In this document: positions 1-11,661 of the stretch, one piece after another
How positions within the stretch are numbered: the first letter of the stretch is position 1
Layout: each line of letters opens with the position of its first letter
Assembly: GCF_000166195.2 (NCBI RefSeq)
Contig: NZ_CM001403.1
Location: 4,296,432-4,360,431, forward strand
DNA: 64,000 nt
Direction: 5' to 3'
Source of the DNA: Mucilaginibacter paludis DSM 18603
GTDB taxonomy: Bacteria > Bacteroidota > Bacteroidia > Sphingobacteriales > Sphingobacteriaceae
The notes under the pieces: model-generated
What the model saw: only the letters and a program-made list of their open reading frames with translations
Databases searched by the model: none
What the model was told of the DNA's origin: nothing
Position numbers and translations under genes: made by a program

Positions 1-998
<998 letters not shown>

Positions 999-1248
999 CT
1001 GGAGCAGATACACAAGCTCGACGATCACAACAAAAGAACCGCTACGCACATGTTTATTTCTTTTTATAAAAAAACACCCAAAAGACAAGCCAATCAGTGG
1101 CTGTAACTAATAATAGGTACAGGACCAACAGTTGGCAGTTCAAGAAAGTCTGAAGTCATCAGTCGCAAGTCAGAAGTTAGCAGTTAGCAAAACAGCTAAC
1201 GGAGAACAAGCCGACTCAAGACTAATTACTCAGGACTGCAGACTAAAA

Positions 1249-1323
1249 AGTCCGGTAGCTCAGTTTGGTTAGAGCACTACACTGATAATGTAGGGGTCAG
1301 CAGTTCAAATCTGCTCCGGACTA
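1249..1323 (+). tRNA. tRNA-Ile (GAT)
   Basis: The cloverleaf is complete in the 16S-23S spacer. The acceptor stem AGTCCGG pairs with CCGGACT and the discriminator is A. The anticodon stem CTACA/TGTAG encloses loop CTGATAA with anticodon GAT. The T-arm is AGCAG-TTCAAAT-CTGCT. CCA is not encoded. This is the usual position for tRNA-Ile in bacterial rRNA operons. Confidence 0.97.
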
Positions 1324-1411
1324 CAAGGTGAAGCAAGAGCAGGAAGTAAGAGGCAAGAAGCAAGAACAAAAAGCTTCGGGCCAGAAACTTCAAGCTTAAA
1401 AGCTGTCTTAA

Positions 1412-1485
1412 GGGGGATTAGCTCAGCTGGCTAGAGCACCTGCCTTGCACGCAGGGGGTCAACGGTTCGAATCCGTTATTCTCCA
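1412..1485 (+). tRNA. tRNA-Ala (TGC)
   Basis: This is the second spacer tRNA. The acceptor stem GGGGGAT pairs with ATTCTCC using two G-T wobbles, and the discriminator is A. The anticodon stem CCTGC/GCAGG encloses loop CTTGCAC with anticodon TGC. The T-arm is AACGG-TTCGAAT-CCGTT. CCA is not encoded. Ile followed by Ala is the standard spacer order. Confidence 0.97.
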
Positions 1486-1563
1486 CGATACCCACCAGTT
1501 TACCTAACAAGGTAAGGATATTGAAAAAGGCGATCCGCAACGGAAGACCGGGGTAAAAGTTCT

Positions 1564-1603
1564 TTGACATATTGGAAGAAGTAAATTAAAGAGAAAACAA
1601 CAG
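1564..1603 (+). other. Left arm of the 23S precursor processing stem
   Basis: This segment (TGACATATTGGAAGAAGTAA and onward to AGAGAAAACAACAG) is nearly the reverse complement of 4735-4776 on the far side of 23S. Together the arms could form a long helix looping out the 23S gene, the usual substrate for RNase III. The pairing is seen directly; its role is inferred from other bacterial rRNA operons. Confidence 0.75.
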
Positions 1604-1751
1604 TAGAGACGTTGTCAGGCTTTAGAAGTACGGAAATAGTAAATAAAGAGGAAAGGGGTTTAAATCTCAATACTCAATACGCACTACTCCATACTAATAA
1701 ACAGGCAACCATCAAAAAAGCATACATACCGAGCAAAAGGCGGTATAGTAG

Positions 1752-4628
<2,877 letters not shown>

Positions 4629-4929
4629 TAGCAGGTAATAACGGTGAGCAGAGGAAAGAAACAAGAAAAAAGAAACAAGACTTCGGTCGTGCTTCCTGAC
4701 TCTTAACTCTTGAATCTGTTCACTCAACACAAAGCTGTTGTTTTCTCTGAAAGTTACTTCTTTCAATAATATGTCATTGTTTGGGTGTAAGCTCTAAGCT
4801 ACCACTAACAAACAAATAAAATATCAGATGACAGTATAGCAAGTAATTGGTGCTATAGCAGAAAGAGATAAAAATCTCAATATGCAATGGGCCATACACA
4901 TAACGCGATACTCGAATCTACAAGAAATT
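4629..4929 (+). other. 23S-5S spacer
   Basis: No gene is seen. It holds the right arm of the 23S processing stem and low-complexity words such as AACTCTTGAATCT. Similar CTCTTGA-type words recur just after the 5S terminator, and their complements occur in the 16S-tRNA spacer. Confidence 0.7.
4735..4776 (+). other. Right arm of the 23S precursor processing stem
   Basis: CTGTTGTTTTCTCT, then a TTACTTCTTTC core and ATATGTCA, pair with 1564-1603 upstream of 23S. The left arm has small gaps relative to this arm, so the helix contains bulges. Confidence 0.75.
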
Positions 4930-5038
4930 CAGGTGCCTATATCGGCGGTGTCTACCTCTTCCCATTCCGAACAGAGAAGTCAAGCCCGCCAGAGCCGATG
5001 GTACTGCGGTAAAACGTGGGAGAGTAGGTCGGTGCCCA
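4930..5038 (+). rRNA. rrf: 5S ribosomal RNA
   Basis: It has the 5S landmarks CGGCGGTGTCTACCTC, CCCATTCCGAACAGAGAAG, CCGATGGTACTGC and GGGAGAGTAGGTCGGTGCC. The terminal helix forms between GGTGCC at 4932 and GGTGCC at 5031 with G-T wobbles. The length of about 109 nt is normal. Ends are accurate to a few bases. Confidence 0.96.
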
Positions 5039-5050
5039 ATCTTAAATTAA

Positions 5051-5080
5051 CCTCGCTAACTTTGTTAGTGGGGTTTTTTT
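5051..5080 (+). terminator. Rho-independent terminator of the rRNA operon
   Basis: CCTCGCTAAC and GTTAGTGGGG form a 10-bp stem with a TTT loop, followed by seven T residues. It lies directly after 5S. Confidence 0.92.
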
Positions 5081-5311
5081 ATGAAATATGCTTTTTCTCT
5101 TCTCTTGCTTCTCGCAGCTAAACTCATGCTTCTTGAATCTAAACTCTTGACTCTTCCTCACGTGGTTGATAAATTTCAACAAAACCGATAACATTGTTAC
5201 CGCTTATAAACAAATGTTAAAGAAAAGACACCTTGACGATTAGTTATCGGTTTTCAGGTACGTAATTTAGATGTGTAAATATCAGTTCAACAACACCTAT
5301 TCACAACATCA

Positions 5312-5875
5312 ATGGAGACAGATAAATTTAAAGTAACCATACACATGGTTTCAAGTCTTGACGGATATATTGCTAAAAAAGATAATAGCGTTTCGTGGTT
5401 TGAAACACCTGATAACTATGAGAAAGGAGTTCACGTTACTGAACAAGAAACGGCGGAATTTCTTAAAAAGATAGACTGCTACATAATGGGTGCCACCACT
5501 TATGAGCATGCACTGGAACTCTCTAAAGATTATGGGTGGGTTTACGGAGCCGTGCCAACTATTGTATTAACCCACGGAGAGCTTCCGCTTGAACGGCAGA
5601 ATATCGAAACTTATTCTGGCGACCTGGTCAAACTGGTAAATGAAAGGCTTAAACCCAGCTACAAAAATGTTTGGCTTATAGGCGGCGCTAAGCTGACCAA
5701 AGATTTTATTCGCTTAAACTTAGCTGATGAAATAAGGCTTTCGATTTTACCTGTTATTTTAGGCGATGGAACGCCGTTCCTTGATCTGATAGAGCAAGAA
5801 CATGCATTGCATCTAAAAGATGTAACAGCGTATAAAAGTGGCATGGTGGGCCTATGTTACGAAATTAGAAAGTAA
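5312..5875 (+). CDS. Dihydrofolate reductase family protein (RibD C-terminal domain)
   Basis: The 187-aa protein spans one RibD_C/DHFR-like domain. The N-terminus has VTIHMVSSLDGYIAKKDNSV, typical of the NADPH-binding reductase fold. The middle has CYIMGATTYEHAL, and the C-terminal half has NVWLIGGAKLTKDFIR (nucleotide-binding GG) and LSILPVILGDGTPFL. Single-domain members are common in Bacteroidota and are usually annotated as putative NAD(P)H-dependent reductases. The physiological substrate is unknown. The gene is monocistronic, follows the rRNA operon and precedes a repeat-rich gap. The ATG at 5312 has no strong Shine-Dalgarno sequence, as is usual in this phylum. Confidence 0.9.
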   Translation: METDKFKVTIHMVSSLDGYIAKKDNSVSWFETPDNYEKGVHVTEQETAEFLKKIDCYIMGATTYEHALELSKDYGWVYGAVPTIVLTHGELPLERQNIETYSGDLVKLVNERLKPSYKNVWLIGGAKLTKDFIRLNLADEIRLSILPVILGDGTPFLDLIEQEHALHLKDVTAYKSGMVGLCYEIRK

Positions 5876-6030
5876 TAGAATGTTACAATGGGTTTCTGTG
5901 GGAAATCTACTAAGATACTCCGATTAATTTGCGGTTTTTTTGTGGTTACTCACGTTGTTAATTATAATGACGATGTATAAGCTATTGATTATCAAGGTGT
6001 ATTTTTTCTCCTAAAATCAGTATTCTTAAT

Positions 6031-6158
6031 TTAGAGCCGGAGCCTTGGTCAGTATGACACGCCCTTTTTTTGCGCGCGGAAGCGGTCATCCTGAGCCTGT
6101 CGAAGGACGTGCGGCATGGCTCTGTACGTTTTTTTGATGTGGCTTATCATTTGGATTA
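6031..6158. repeat. Dispersed repeat B, copy 1
   Basis: This is an approximately 125-bp unit containing CAGTATGACACGCC, CATCCTGAGCCTGTCGAAGG and ACGTGCGGCATGG. Related copies lie at 26522-26656 and 28961-29056. There is no coding potential. Confidence 0.85.
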
Positions 6159-6205
6159 CCCAAGTTGTTGATTATTAGCGTGTTTTTATTGCGTTGATAA
6201 TCGGT

Positions 6206-6600
6206 GTTCTTAACTTAGAACATCGTCCCGCTCAATTGCCCCGGGAAGGGGCTTGTCACGTTATTCACTATTGTTTGTTTTTGGTATGAATGATTGCTAC
6301 GCAGTTTTGTCTTTATACAAAAAGTAACCAAAACTAAGCGAGAGCAACCTCATGAATACATTGAAAAACAAACAATAATGAATAAACCGACCGTAGGGAG
6401 CTCAGCCACACCTTAAAAAAACAAACACAGGTGAATAAAATCAAGACTGCCCGATCCTTCCGCCCACAGGCCAACACCCGGCCCGGCGTGCAGTCAGGCT
6501 TTTGCGCACTTTTCTTTCTGCGCAAAACAGCCTACAGGTTCCCAACGTCATCCCTGTTTTTTTCCGGCCCGCCGGGTCCGTCACTTATAATGACGACGTA
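6206..6600. repeat. Dispersed repeat A, copy 1
   Basis: This GC-rich mosaic unit starts at TTCTTAACTTAGAACATCG and carries GACTGCCCGATCCTTCC, CCCGGCCCGGCGTGCAGTC, CAACGTCATCCCTGTTTTT and TATAATGACG. Similar units lie at 19971-20013 with 21762-21905, 26702-26938, 28712-28955 and 29100-29265. ORFs inside are not conserved in frame between copies and are not called as genes. This copy carries an extra segment (6265-6440) between the two blocks. Confidence 0.85.
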
Positions 6601-6724
6601 TCTGGCGGCTACGATAGTGAGCTATCGCTAAACCAAATGCTTTCCTTTTTTCCCCAGTTTTTTTAGGCTGATTCCAGATACCGATTTTTAAAGATTAACG
6701 ATTTACAAATTGTTATAAAACAGC

Positions 6725-6750
6725 AAAGCCCCTGATGGGCAGGGGCCTTT
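6725..6750 (-). terminator. Terminator of the tRNA-like unit
   Basis: GCCCCT and AGGGGC form a hairpin with a 7-nt loop. On the minus strand the stem is followed by TTTGCTGTTTT. It lies 35 bp beyond the second tRNA-like gene and ends that transcription unit. The CTTT on the other side could allow weak bidirectional use. Confidence 0.75.
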
Positions 6751-6785
6751 ACTAACCAATTATAAACCTAAATTATGAGAAGAGC

Positions 6786-6900
6786 TGTAGGAGAAGGAGT
6801 CGAACCTTCACGAAGTGGTTATTCTCATTGCTGAGAGTTTCCCAATATCTTCGCCACCGCGACAAGGAGGTGTGTCTGCCAAAAATTTCACCATCCTACA
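6786..6900 (-). ncRNA. tRNA-like RNA A with an extended structured variable arm
   Basis: On the minus strand this 115-nt element folds like a tRNA. The acceptor stem TGTAGGA/TCCTACA could gain an eighth C-G pair. T8 and G9 follow, then a D-arm GTG-AAATTTTTGGCAGA-CAC, an anticodon-type stem CCTCC/GGTGG with a central T-T mismatch, and loop TTGTCGC. The T-arm is GAAGG-TTCGACT-CCTTC. Read canonically, the anticodon is GTC (Asp), with G10, C38 and a following G at the discriminator position. The variable region is over 40 nt and has its own helices: CGAAG/CTTCG, TGG/CCA and TCTCA-GCAA-TGAGA. Ordinary class II variable arms are well under 25 nt. CCA is not encoded. Whether it is charged, or is a tRNA mimic, cannot be told from sequence. 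Confidence 0.6.
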
Positions 6901-6942
6901 GGATATAATTCAAACTATGGAATTAACCGGAATTTGAATTGC

Positions 6943-7053
6943 TGTTGGGGAAGGATTCGAACCTTCAAAGAGTGGTTAGCCCGCTTCGGGTTTTCCATGA
7001 TCTCCGCCACCGGGACAAGGAGGTGTGTCTGCCAAAAATTTCACCACCCAACA
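6943..7053 (-). ncRNA. tRNA-like RNA B with an extended structured variable arm
   Basis: This is a paralogue of the element at 6786-6900 and is transcribed first. The acceptor is TGTTGGG/CCCAACA. The D-arm matches copy A exactly, and the stem CCTCC/GGTGG again has a T-T mismatch. The loop is TTGTCCC and the T-arm GAAGG-TTCGAAT-CCTTC. The variable region is 40 nt, with GGAG/CTCT, TGG/CCA and CCCG-AAG-CGGG. Against copy A, two acceptor pairs changed on both sides, one outer variable-arm pair changed from A-T to G-C, and the terminal hairpin changed sequence while staying paired. These paired changes suggest selection for the RNA fold. The canonical anticodon would again be GTC. Confidence 0.6.
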
Positions 7054-7100
7054 TTATTATTTAAAAGAACAAGATTAGCTTTTAGGTTTTTTGCTTGATA

Positions 7101-7131
7101 CAAATTTAACACGCTTATCCATTCTTTGCAA
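7101..7131 (-). promoter_or_regulatory. Promoter of the tRNA-like unit
   Basis: On the minus strand TTG (7131-7129) is followed after exactly 20 bp by TAAATTTG (7108-7101). This matches the Bacteroidota primary sigma consensus TTG-N19/20-TAnnTTTG. Transcription would start near 7095, about 40 nt before tRNA-like RNA B. Confidence 0.7.
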
Positions 7132-7205
7132 ATATTTCAACAAATTATTTGCATTTTTATACAATTTTTAATTAAACTTGTATTTAGATAAATATTTATA
7201 AATTT

Positions 7206-7682
7206 ATGTCTCACAAAAAAGCCCAAAATTTAGAAATTGATAATTTGGATATCCAAATTTTATCAATATTGATGAAAAATGCGACTACCCCTTACACCGA
7301 GATAGCTAAGGATTTAATCGTATCCGGCGGAACTATCCATGTACGGATGAAAAAGCTTGAAGAGATGGGAGTGATCAAGGGCGCCAATCTTGAGGTTGAC
7401 CCGCAAAAACTGGGATATGACATCTGTGCTTTTTTAGGTATCTACCTTGAAAAGGGTTCGCAATACAACGAAGCCGTTAAGCAGCTTAAATCAATTAAGG
7501 AAATTGTAGAGCTGCACTATACAACGGGTAGCTGGAGTATCTTTGCAAAAATTGTATGCCACGATACCAACCACCTGCGCGAAGTATTGAACGAGCAGAT
7601 TCAAAGCGTAAAAGGTATCCAGCGCACAGAAACTTTTATATCTCTTGAAGAGAGCATCAAAAGGCAAATTACGCTGGATTAA
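7206..7682 (+). CDS. Lrp/AsnC family transcriptional regulator
   Basis: The 158-aa protein has the normal length for the family. Residues about 12-60 form the winged HTH (LDIQILSILMKNATTPYTEI and VSGGTIHVRMKKLEEMGVI). Residues about 75-150 form the RAM/AsnC effector domain, with EIVELHYTTGSWSIFAKIVC. Members bind amino acids and control amino-acid metabolism or transport; this one's ligand is not known. It is divergent from the tRNA-like unit across an AT-rich gap and convergent with tex, with 2 bp between the stops. Confidence 0.95.
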   Translation: MSHKKAQNLEIDNLDIQILSILMKNATTPYTEIAKDLIVSGGTIHVRMKKLEEMGVIKGANLEVDPQKLGYDICAFLGIYLEKGSQYNEAVKQLKSIKEIVELHYTTGSWSIFAKIVCHDTNHLREVLNEQIQSVKGIQRTETFISLEESIKRQITLD

Positions 7683-7684
7683 TT

Positions 7685-9955
7685 TTACTTGAACTTGCTT
7701 TTTAATGCTGCTAATTTAGCTTGCATATCGGTTTCTTCATCGCGTTGTTTAACCGGGCTTCTCAGTTCGGTTTGATTGTTCCGTTGCTTTGGCATCATTT
7801 TGCCGGTTTGTTTTGTAGTATCTTTGGTTTCGTTATCCTTCATCGATAATGCAATCCTTTTCCTACTTTCATCTACATCGGTAACCGTAACCTTTACCTT
7901 CTGATGCACCTTTAATACTTCGTTTGGGTCTTTAATATAGCGGTTAGTAATCTGGCTTAAGTGCACCAATCCATCCTGGTGCACACCAATATCAACAAAG
8001 GCTCCAAAATTGGTAATATTGGTAACAATGCCGGGCAATTGCATGCCTATCTTTAGGTCGCTTATCTGATTAACGCCTTCGGTAAAGCTAAAGGCCTCGA
8101 ACTGCTCGCGCGGATCGCGACCGGGTTTAGCCAGCTCAGCCATAATGTCGTTAAGTGTTGGCAAGCCTACCTGGTCGGTAACGTATTTTTGTAACGAGAT
8201 TTTTTTGCGCAATTGTTCGTCCTGCATCAAATCCTTTACGTTGCAATTTAAATCTTTAGCCATTTGCTCAACCAGCGCATATCTTTCGGGATGCACACCG
8301 CTCGAGTCGAGTGGGTTGTCTGCATTACGGATGCGTAAAAAGCCTGCTGCCTGTTCAAAGGCCTTATCGCCTAAGCGGGCAACCTGCCTTAAATCGCCGC
8401 GCCTTTTAAACGCTCCGTTTTTGTTACGGTAGTCAATAATATTTTGAGCCAATTGCGGGCCTAAACCCGAAATGTAAGCTAAAATTTGTTTCGATGCCGT
8501 GTTCAGCTCTACACCCACCGCGTTTACTGAGCTCATTACGGTATCATCAAGGGCAAGCTGTAATTTATTTTGATCTACATCGTGCTGGTACTGCCCCACT
8601 CCGATTGATTTAGGATCTATCTTGACCAATTCCGCTAATGGGTCCATTAGTCGCCGACCGATTGATACCGCTCCGCGAACGGTGATATCTTTATCCGGAA
8701 ACTCTTCGCGTGCAATTTCCGAAGCGGAGTATACCGATGCTCCGCTTTCGTTTACCATTACAATGGCTACGCCTGCCAAGTTTAAGCCCCTTATAAAGGT
8801 TTCTGTTTCGCGCCCGGCGGTACCGTTCCCTATCGCAATAGCCTCGATATTGAATTGGGTACACAAGTGCTTAATCGTTTTCTCCGCGTCTTTTAAATTT
8901 CCTGCACCGGTATGTGGGTAAATGGCAGTATTCTCCAATAACTGTCCTTGTTCATCTAAGCAAACCACTTTGCAGCCCGTACGAAAGCCCGGATCAATGG
9001 CCAATACTCTTTTCTGGCCGAGTGGCGCACCAAGTAATAACTGGCGAATGTTTTCAGCAAACACCCTGATCGCTTCCTCGTCTGCCTTCTTTTTGGTAAG
9101 CAGCCTTACCTCGGTTTCCATAGATGGTTTTAAAAGGCGTTTATAACCATCGGCTACAGCCAACTTAACCTGCTCGGTACAATTGTTATTGCCTTTTACA
9201 AATTGATTTTCTATAATTTGGAGTGCATTTTCTTCGGGAGGCAATACATCCAGCCATAAAATTTCTTCCTTCTCGGCACGGCGCATCGCCAGTATCCGGT
9301 GAGATGGAGCTGTTTTAAGGGGTTCCTTCCAGTCAAAGTAATCCTTGTATTTAATCCCTTCTTCTTCTTTACCGGCAATCACCTTGGTTTGAAATTCGCC
9401 TTTCTCTAAAAATACTTGTCGTATTTGTGTGCGCAGTTCGGCATTTTCGGCAATATGTTCGGCTATAATATCACGTGCGCCGGCTAAGGCTTCGTCTAAT
9501 GTGGAAACGCCCTTCTCCAGGTCGATATATTTTTCGGCTTCGGCCTGTAAATCAAGTTTGCCTTGTAATAAAATTACGTCGGCTAAAGGCTGCAAGCCCT
9601 TTTCGCGGGCTACAGAGGCACGTGTTTTACGTTTAGGACGATAAGGAAGATAAATATCTTCGAGGATAGTCATGCTTTCGGCGGCATTTACAGCCTGTTC
9701 CAGTTGGGGCGTTAATTTACCTAACTCGGTTAACGATTTTAAAATAGCTTCGCGACGTTTATCCAGTTCGCGTAGCTGCTGCATGCGATCACGAATGGCG
9801 GCTACCTGCACTTCATCAAGGCTACCGGTTAACTCTTTGCGGTAACGGGATATAAAGGGTACCGTGGCGCCTTCGTCTAATAAACCGATGGTGGCGTTAA
9901 CCTGTTTTTCGGTTATAGAAAGTTCGTCGGCAATTTTTTTATAGTGGGATATCAT
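7685..9955 (-). CDS. tex: Tex family RNA-binding transcription accessory protein
   Basis: The 756-aa protein has the full Tex architecture. An N-terminal helical domain begins ISHYKKIADELSI. A YqgF/RNase H-like domain starts near residue 325 (VLAIDPGFRTGCKVVCLDE), helix-hairpin-helix motifs lie near residue 500 (SGLGPQLAQNIIDYR), and an S1 domain near 640-715 has VTNITNFGAFVDIGVHQDGL. Tex binds nucleic acid and affects transcription and stress tolerance in other bacteria. The S1 domain is followed by a charged tail rich in K, Q and E. The ATG at 9955 is preferred to an in-frame TTG three codons upstream. Confidence 0.96.
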   Translation of the reverse strand: MISHYKKIADELSITEKQVNATIGLLDEGATVPFISRYRKELTGSLDEVQVAAIRDRMQQLRELDKRREAILKSLTELGKLTPQLEQAVNAAESMTILEDIYLPYRPKRKTRASVAREKGLQPLADVILLQGKLDLQAEAEKYIDLEKGVSTLDEALAGARDIIAEHIAENAELRTQIRQVFLEKGEFQTKVIAGKEEEGIKYKDYFDWKEPLKTAPSHRILAMRRAEKEEILWLDVLPPEENALQIIENQFVKGNNNCTEQVKLAVADGYKRLLKPSMETEVRLLTKKKADEEAIRVFAENIRQLLLGAPLGQKRVLAIDPGFRTGCKVVCLDEQGQLLENTAIYPHTGAGNLKDAEKTIKHLCTQFNIEAIAIGNGTAGRETETFIRGLNLAGVAIVMVNESGASVYSASEIAREEFPDKDITVRGAVSIGRRLMDPLAELVKIDPKSIGVGQYQHDVDQNKLQLALDDTVMSSVNAVGVELNTASKQILAYISGLGPQLAQNIIDYRNKNGAFKRRGDLRQVARLGDKAFEQAAGFLRIRNADNPLDSSGVHPERYALVEQMAKDLNCNVKDLMQDEQLRKKISLQKYVTDQVGLPTLNDIMAELAKPGRDPREQFEAFSFTEGVNQISDLKIGMQLPGIVTNITNFGAFVDIGVHQDGLVHLSQITNRYIKDPNEVLKVHQKVKVTVTDVDESRKRIALSMKDNETKDTTKQTGKMMPKQRNNQTELRSPVKQRDEETDMQAKLAALKSKFK

Positions 9956-10053
9956 TTTAAACAAAAATTGAGGTTGCGAAGTTGCGTGTATTTATATAAA
10001 AATCAAAAAACTGCTTATCAACAAAACGTGCAAATTTTGAGGGTGATTAAGAC

Positions 10054-10260
10054 TTAAAATGTTTTATTGTTGTTTTTTTTGACCGAACGGATAACCACGA
10101 TAAAAGCGATGATGATAAATACACTGGAGGCTGAAGCGATGATGACGCGTGATGTTTGGTGCTGGTTGATAGCGTTTATAATGCTGTTGGCGTTTAGTGC
10201 AAGCAAGCCAACGAATACCAGGAAGGGAATAAGTAGCTTCTTTTTTAACTCGGAGTCCAT
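10054..10260 (-). CDS. Small two-TM membrane protein, unknown function
   Basis: This 68-aa ORF has two hydrophobic segments (residues about 10-30 and 40-60) separated by INQHQTSRV, and a basic C-terminus KKNNNK. An overlapping plus-strand ORF (10067-10267) has a less protein-like composition and is treated as its shadow. The gene lies just upstream of tex on the same strand, with 98 bp between. No family is recognised. Confidence 0.5.
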   Translation of the reverse strand: MDSELKKKLLIPFLVFVGLLALNANSIINAINQHQTSRVIIASASSVFIIIAFIVVIRSVKKNNNKTF

Positions 10261-10439
10261 AATCTAAAATTAATGATAATTGCCGAATGCGTTTAATTTA
10301 TTTGTTGATTGCCTGGCAAAGTTTGCTTTTCTGTCTCGAATAGCCCCTGTAATTGGCCCTTTTTGCCGTTTTTATTTGGGATTGGAATAGCTAACTTTAC
10401 CTGAGCAGGCAACCGATTATAACACCAAATATAAATAAG

Positions 10440-10913
10440 ATGCAAAAAATAACCCCGTTTTTATGGTTTGATAATAACCTGGAAGAGGCTCTTGATTTTT
10501 ATACTACGATATTTAAAAATTCGAAAGTTAGCCATGTTAGCCGCTTGCCCGACGGTGCACCCGGCGGTAAAGGCAAGATGCTTACGGCCACGTTTGAGTT
10601 GGAGGGACAAGAGTTTATGGGGTTAAACGGCGGCCCGATGTATAGCTTTACACAAGGTGTTTCTTTTTTTGTGAAGTGCGAAACCCAGGAAGAGATTGAT
10701 TATTATTGGGATAAACTATCTGCCGACGGACAGGAAATTAAATGCGGTTGGCTGAAGGATAAGTTTGGCTTACCTTGGCAAATTGTGCCACCGGCTTTAG
10801 GAGAGCTACTCAGTAACCCGGATCCGGCAAAATCGCAGCGGGTAATGCAGGCGATGATGGCGATGGTGAAGCTGGATATAGCAGTGTTGAAGGCTGCGAG
10901 TGAGTCGGGCTGA
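10440..10913 (+). CDS. VOC family protein (PhnB / 3-dmu-9_3-mt type)
   Basis: The 157-aa protein begins KITPFLWFDNNLEEALDFYT, the signature of the PhnB-like glyoxalase/VOC domain. It continues with SRLPDGAPGGKGKMLTATFE and WGWLKDKFGLPWQIVP-type motifs (here CGWLKDKFGLPWQIVPPALG). The family is widespread and mostly uncharacterised; the methyltransferase label in databases is historical. It stands alone on the plus strand. A short AT-rich leader precedes the ATG. Confidence 0.93.
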   Translation: MQKITPFLWFDNNLEEALDFYTTIFKNSKVSHVSRLPDGAPGGKGKMLTATFELEGQEFMGLNGGPMYSFTQGVSFFVKCETQEEIDYYWDKLSADGQEIKCGWLKDKFGLPWQIVPPALGELLSNPDPAKSQRVMQAMMAMVKLDIAVLKAASESG

Positions 10914-11038
10914 TATTCAAAGTAACAGCAGACCTGGCTTTGCGCAAAAGATTTCTCCCGCTGGTCGAAATGACATCAAGGTGAGTATTGCCATAAAAGC
11001 CATTTCGACGAGGGATGGGTAGATTCTTTTAAACGATA

Positions 11039-11593
11039 TTATATCACTTTGATTACCCGGCAAGGGTTACCTGCGGCAAATACACGGCTGGGAATATCAC
11101 GGGTTACCACGCTTCCTGCGCCTATTACGGCTTCATCGCCGATAGTTACGCCGGGGCAAATAATTACACCGGCGCCCAGCCATACGCGGTGACCGATGGT
11201 AACCGGCTTACCCAGTTCGGTACCCGAAAAGTTTCGTTCCGTAGGATCGATGCTGTGGGTGGCTGCAAGGATCTGCACTTTGGGGCCGCACATAACATTA
11301 TCGCCTATAGTTACCGCTGCAACATCTAAAATAACACCATCAAAATTCATGTAGAAATCTTTACCTACCGAGATATTGAAGCCATAGTCGCAATAAAATG
11401 GAGGCTCAATCCAACTCCCTTCGCCTTTTTTGCCAAGTATCTGCCCGAGCATGGCTGTTTGGGCTTCGGTTTCATGCATGCCAACCTGGTTGTAGGGACC
11501 TAATATCTTTCGAACCTGGGTACGCAGTTCGATCAATTCGGCATCGTTGGCGCGGTAGGGCAGCCCGGCTACCATTTTTTCTTTTTCTGTCAT
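11039..11593 (-). CDS. Sugar O-acetyltransferase (maltose/galactoside acetyltransferase type)
   Basis: The 184-aa protein has an N-terminal maltose acetyltransferase segment (MTEKEKMVAGLPYRANDAEL) followed by a left-handed beta-helix of hexapeptide repeats. Recognisable parts are YGFNISVGKDFYMNFDGVIL, the catalytic-region CGPKVQILAATHSIDP and GHRVWLGAGVIICPGVTIGD. It transfers acetyl from acetyl-CoA to a sugar hydroxyl; the natural substrate is unknown. The upstream in-frame TTG at 11614 would overlap the terminator behind pdhB, so the ATG at 11593 is chosen. Confidence 0.92.
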   Translation of the reverse strand: MTEKEKMVAGLPYRANDAELIELRTQVRKILGPYNQVGMHETEAQTAMLGQILGKKGEGSWIEPPFYCDYGFNISVGKDFYMNFDGVILDVAAVTIGDNVMCGPKVQILAATHSIDPTERNFSGTELGKPVTIGHRVWLGAGVIICPGVTIGDEAVIGAGSVVTRDIPSRVFAAGNPCRVIKVI

Positions 11594-11611
11594 TTGCGTA
11601 TTGTTATTAAA

Positions 11612-11642
11612 CAAAAAAGGCCCCGATTATCTCAGAGCCTTT
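11612..11642 (-). terminator. Terminator downstream of pdhB
   Basis: On the minus strand AAAGGCTC and GGGCCTTT form an 8-bp stem with one wobble, followed by a run of six T. It separates pdhB from the acetyltransferase gene. Confidence 0.8.
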
Positions 11643-11661
11643 ATATTTTTAATTCAACAAA

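Noticed and set aside
6431-6631. 66-aa plus-strand ORF in repeat A
   Set aside because: Repeat copies do not keep its frame, and homologous ORFs appear on both strands.
5876-7100. CRISPR array in the repeat-rich gap
   Set aside because: Repeat units are long, unevenly spaced and mosaic; no short regularly spaced repeats or cas genes are seen.
10067-10267. 66-aa plus-strand ORF overlapping the two-TM gene
   Set aside because: It is antisense to a more protein-like frame and is Met- and Thr-rich without structure.
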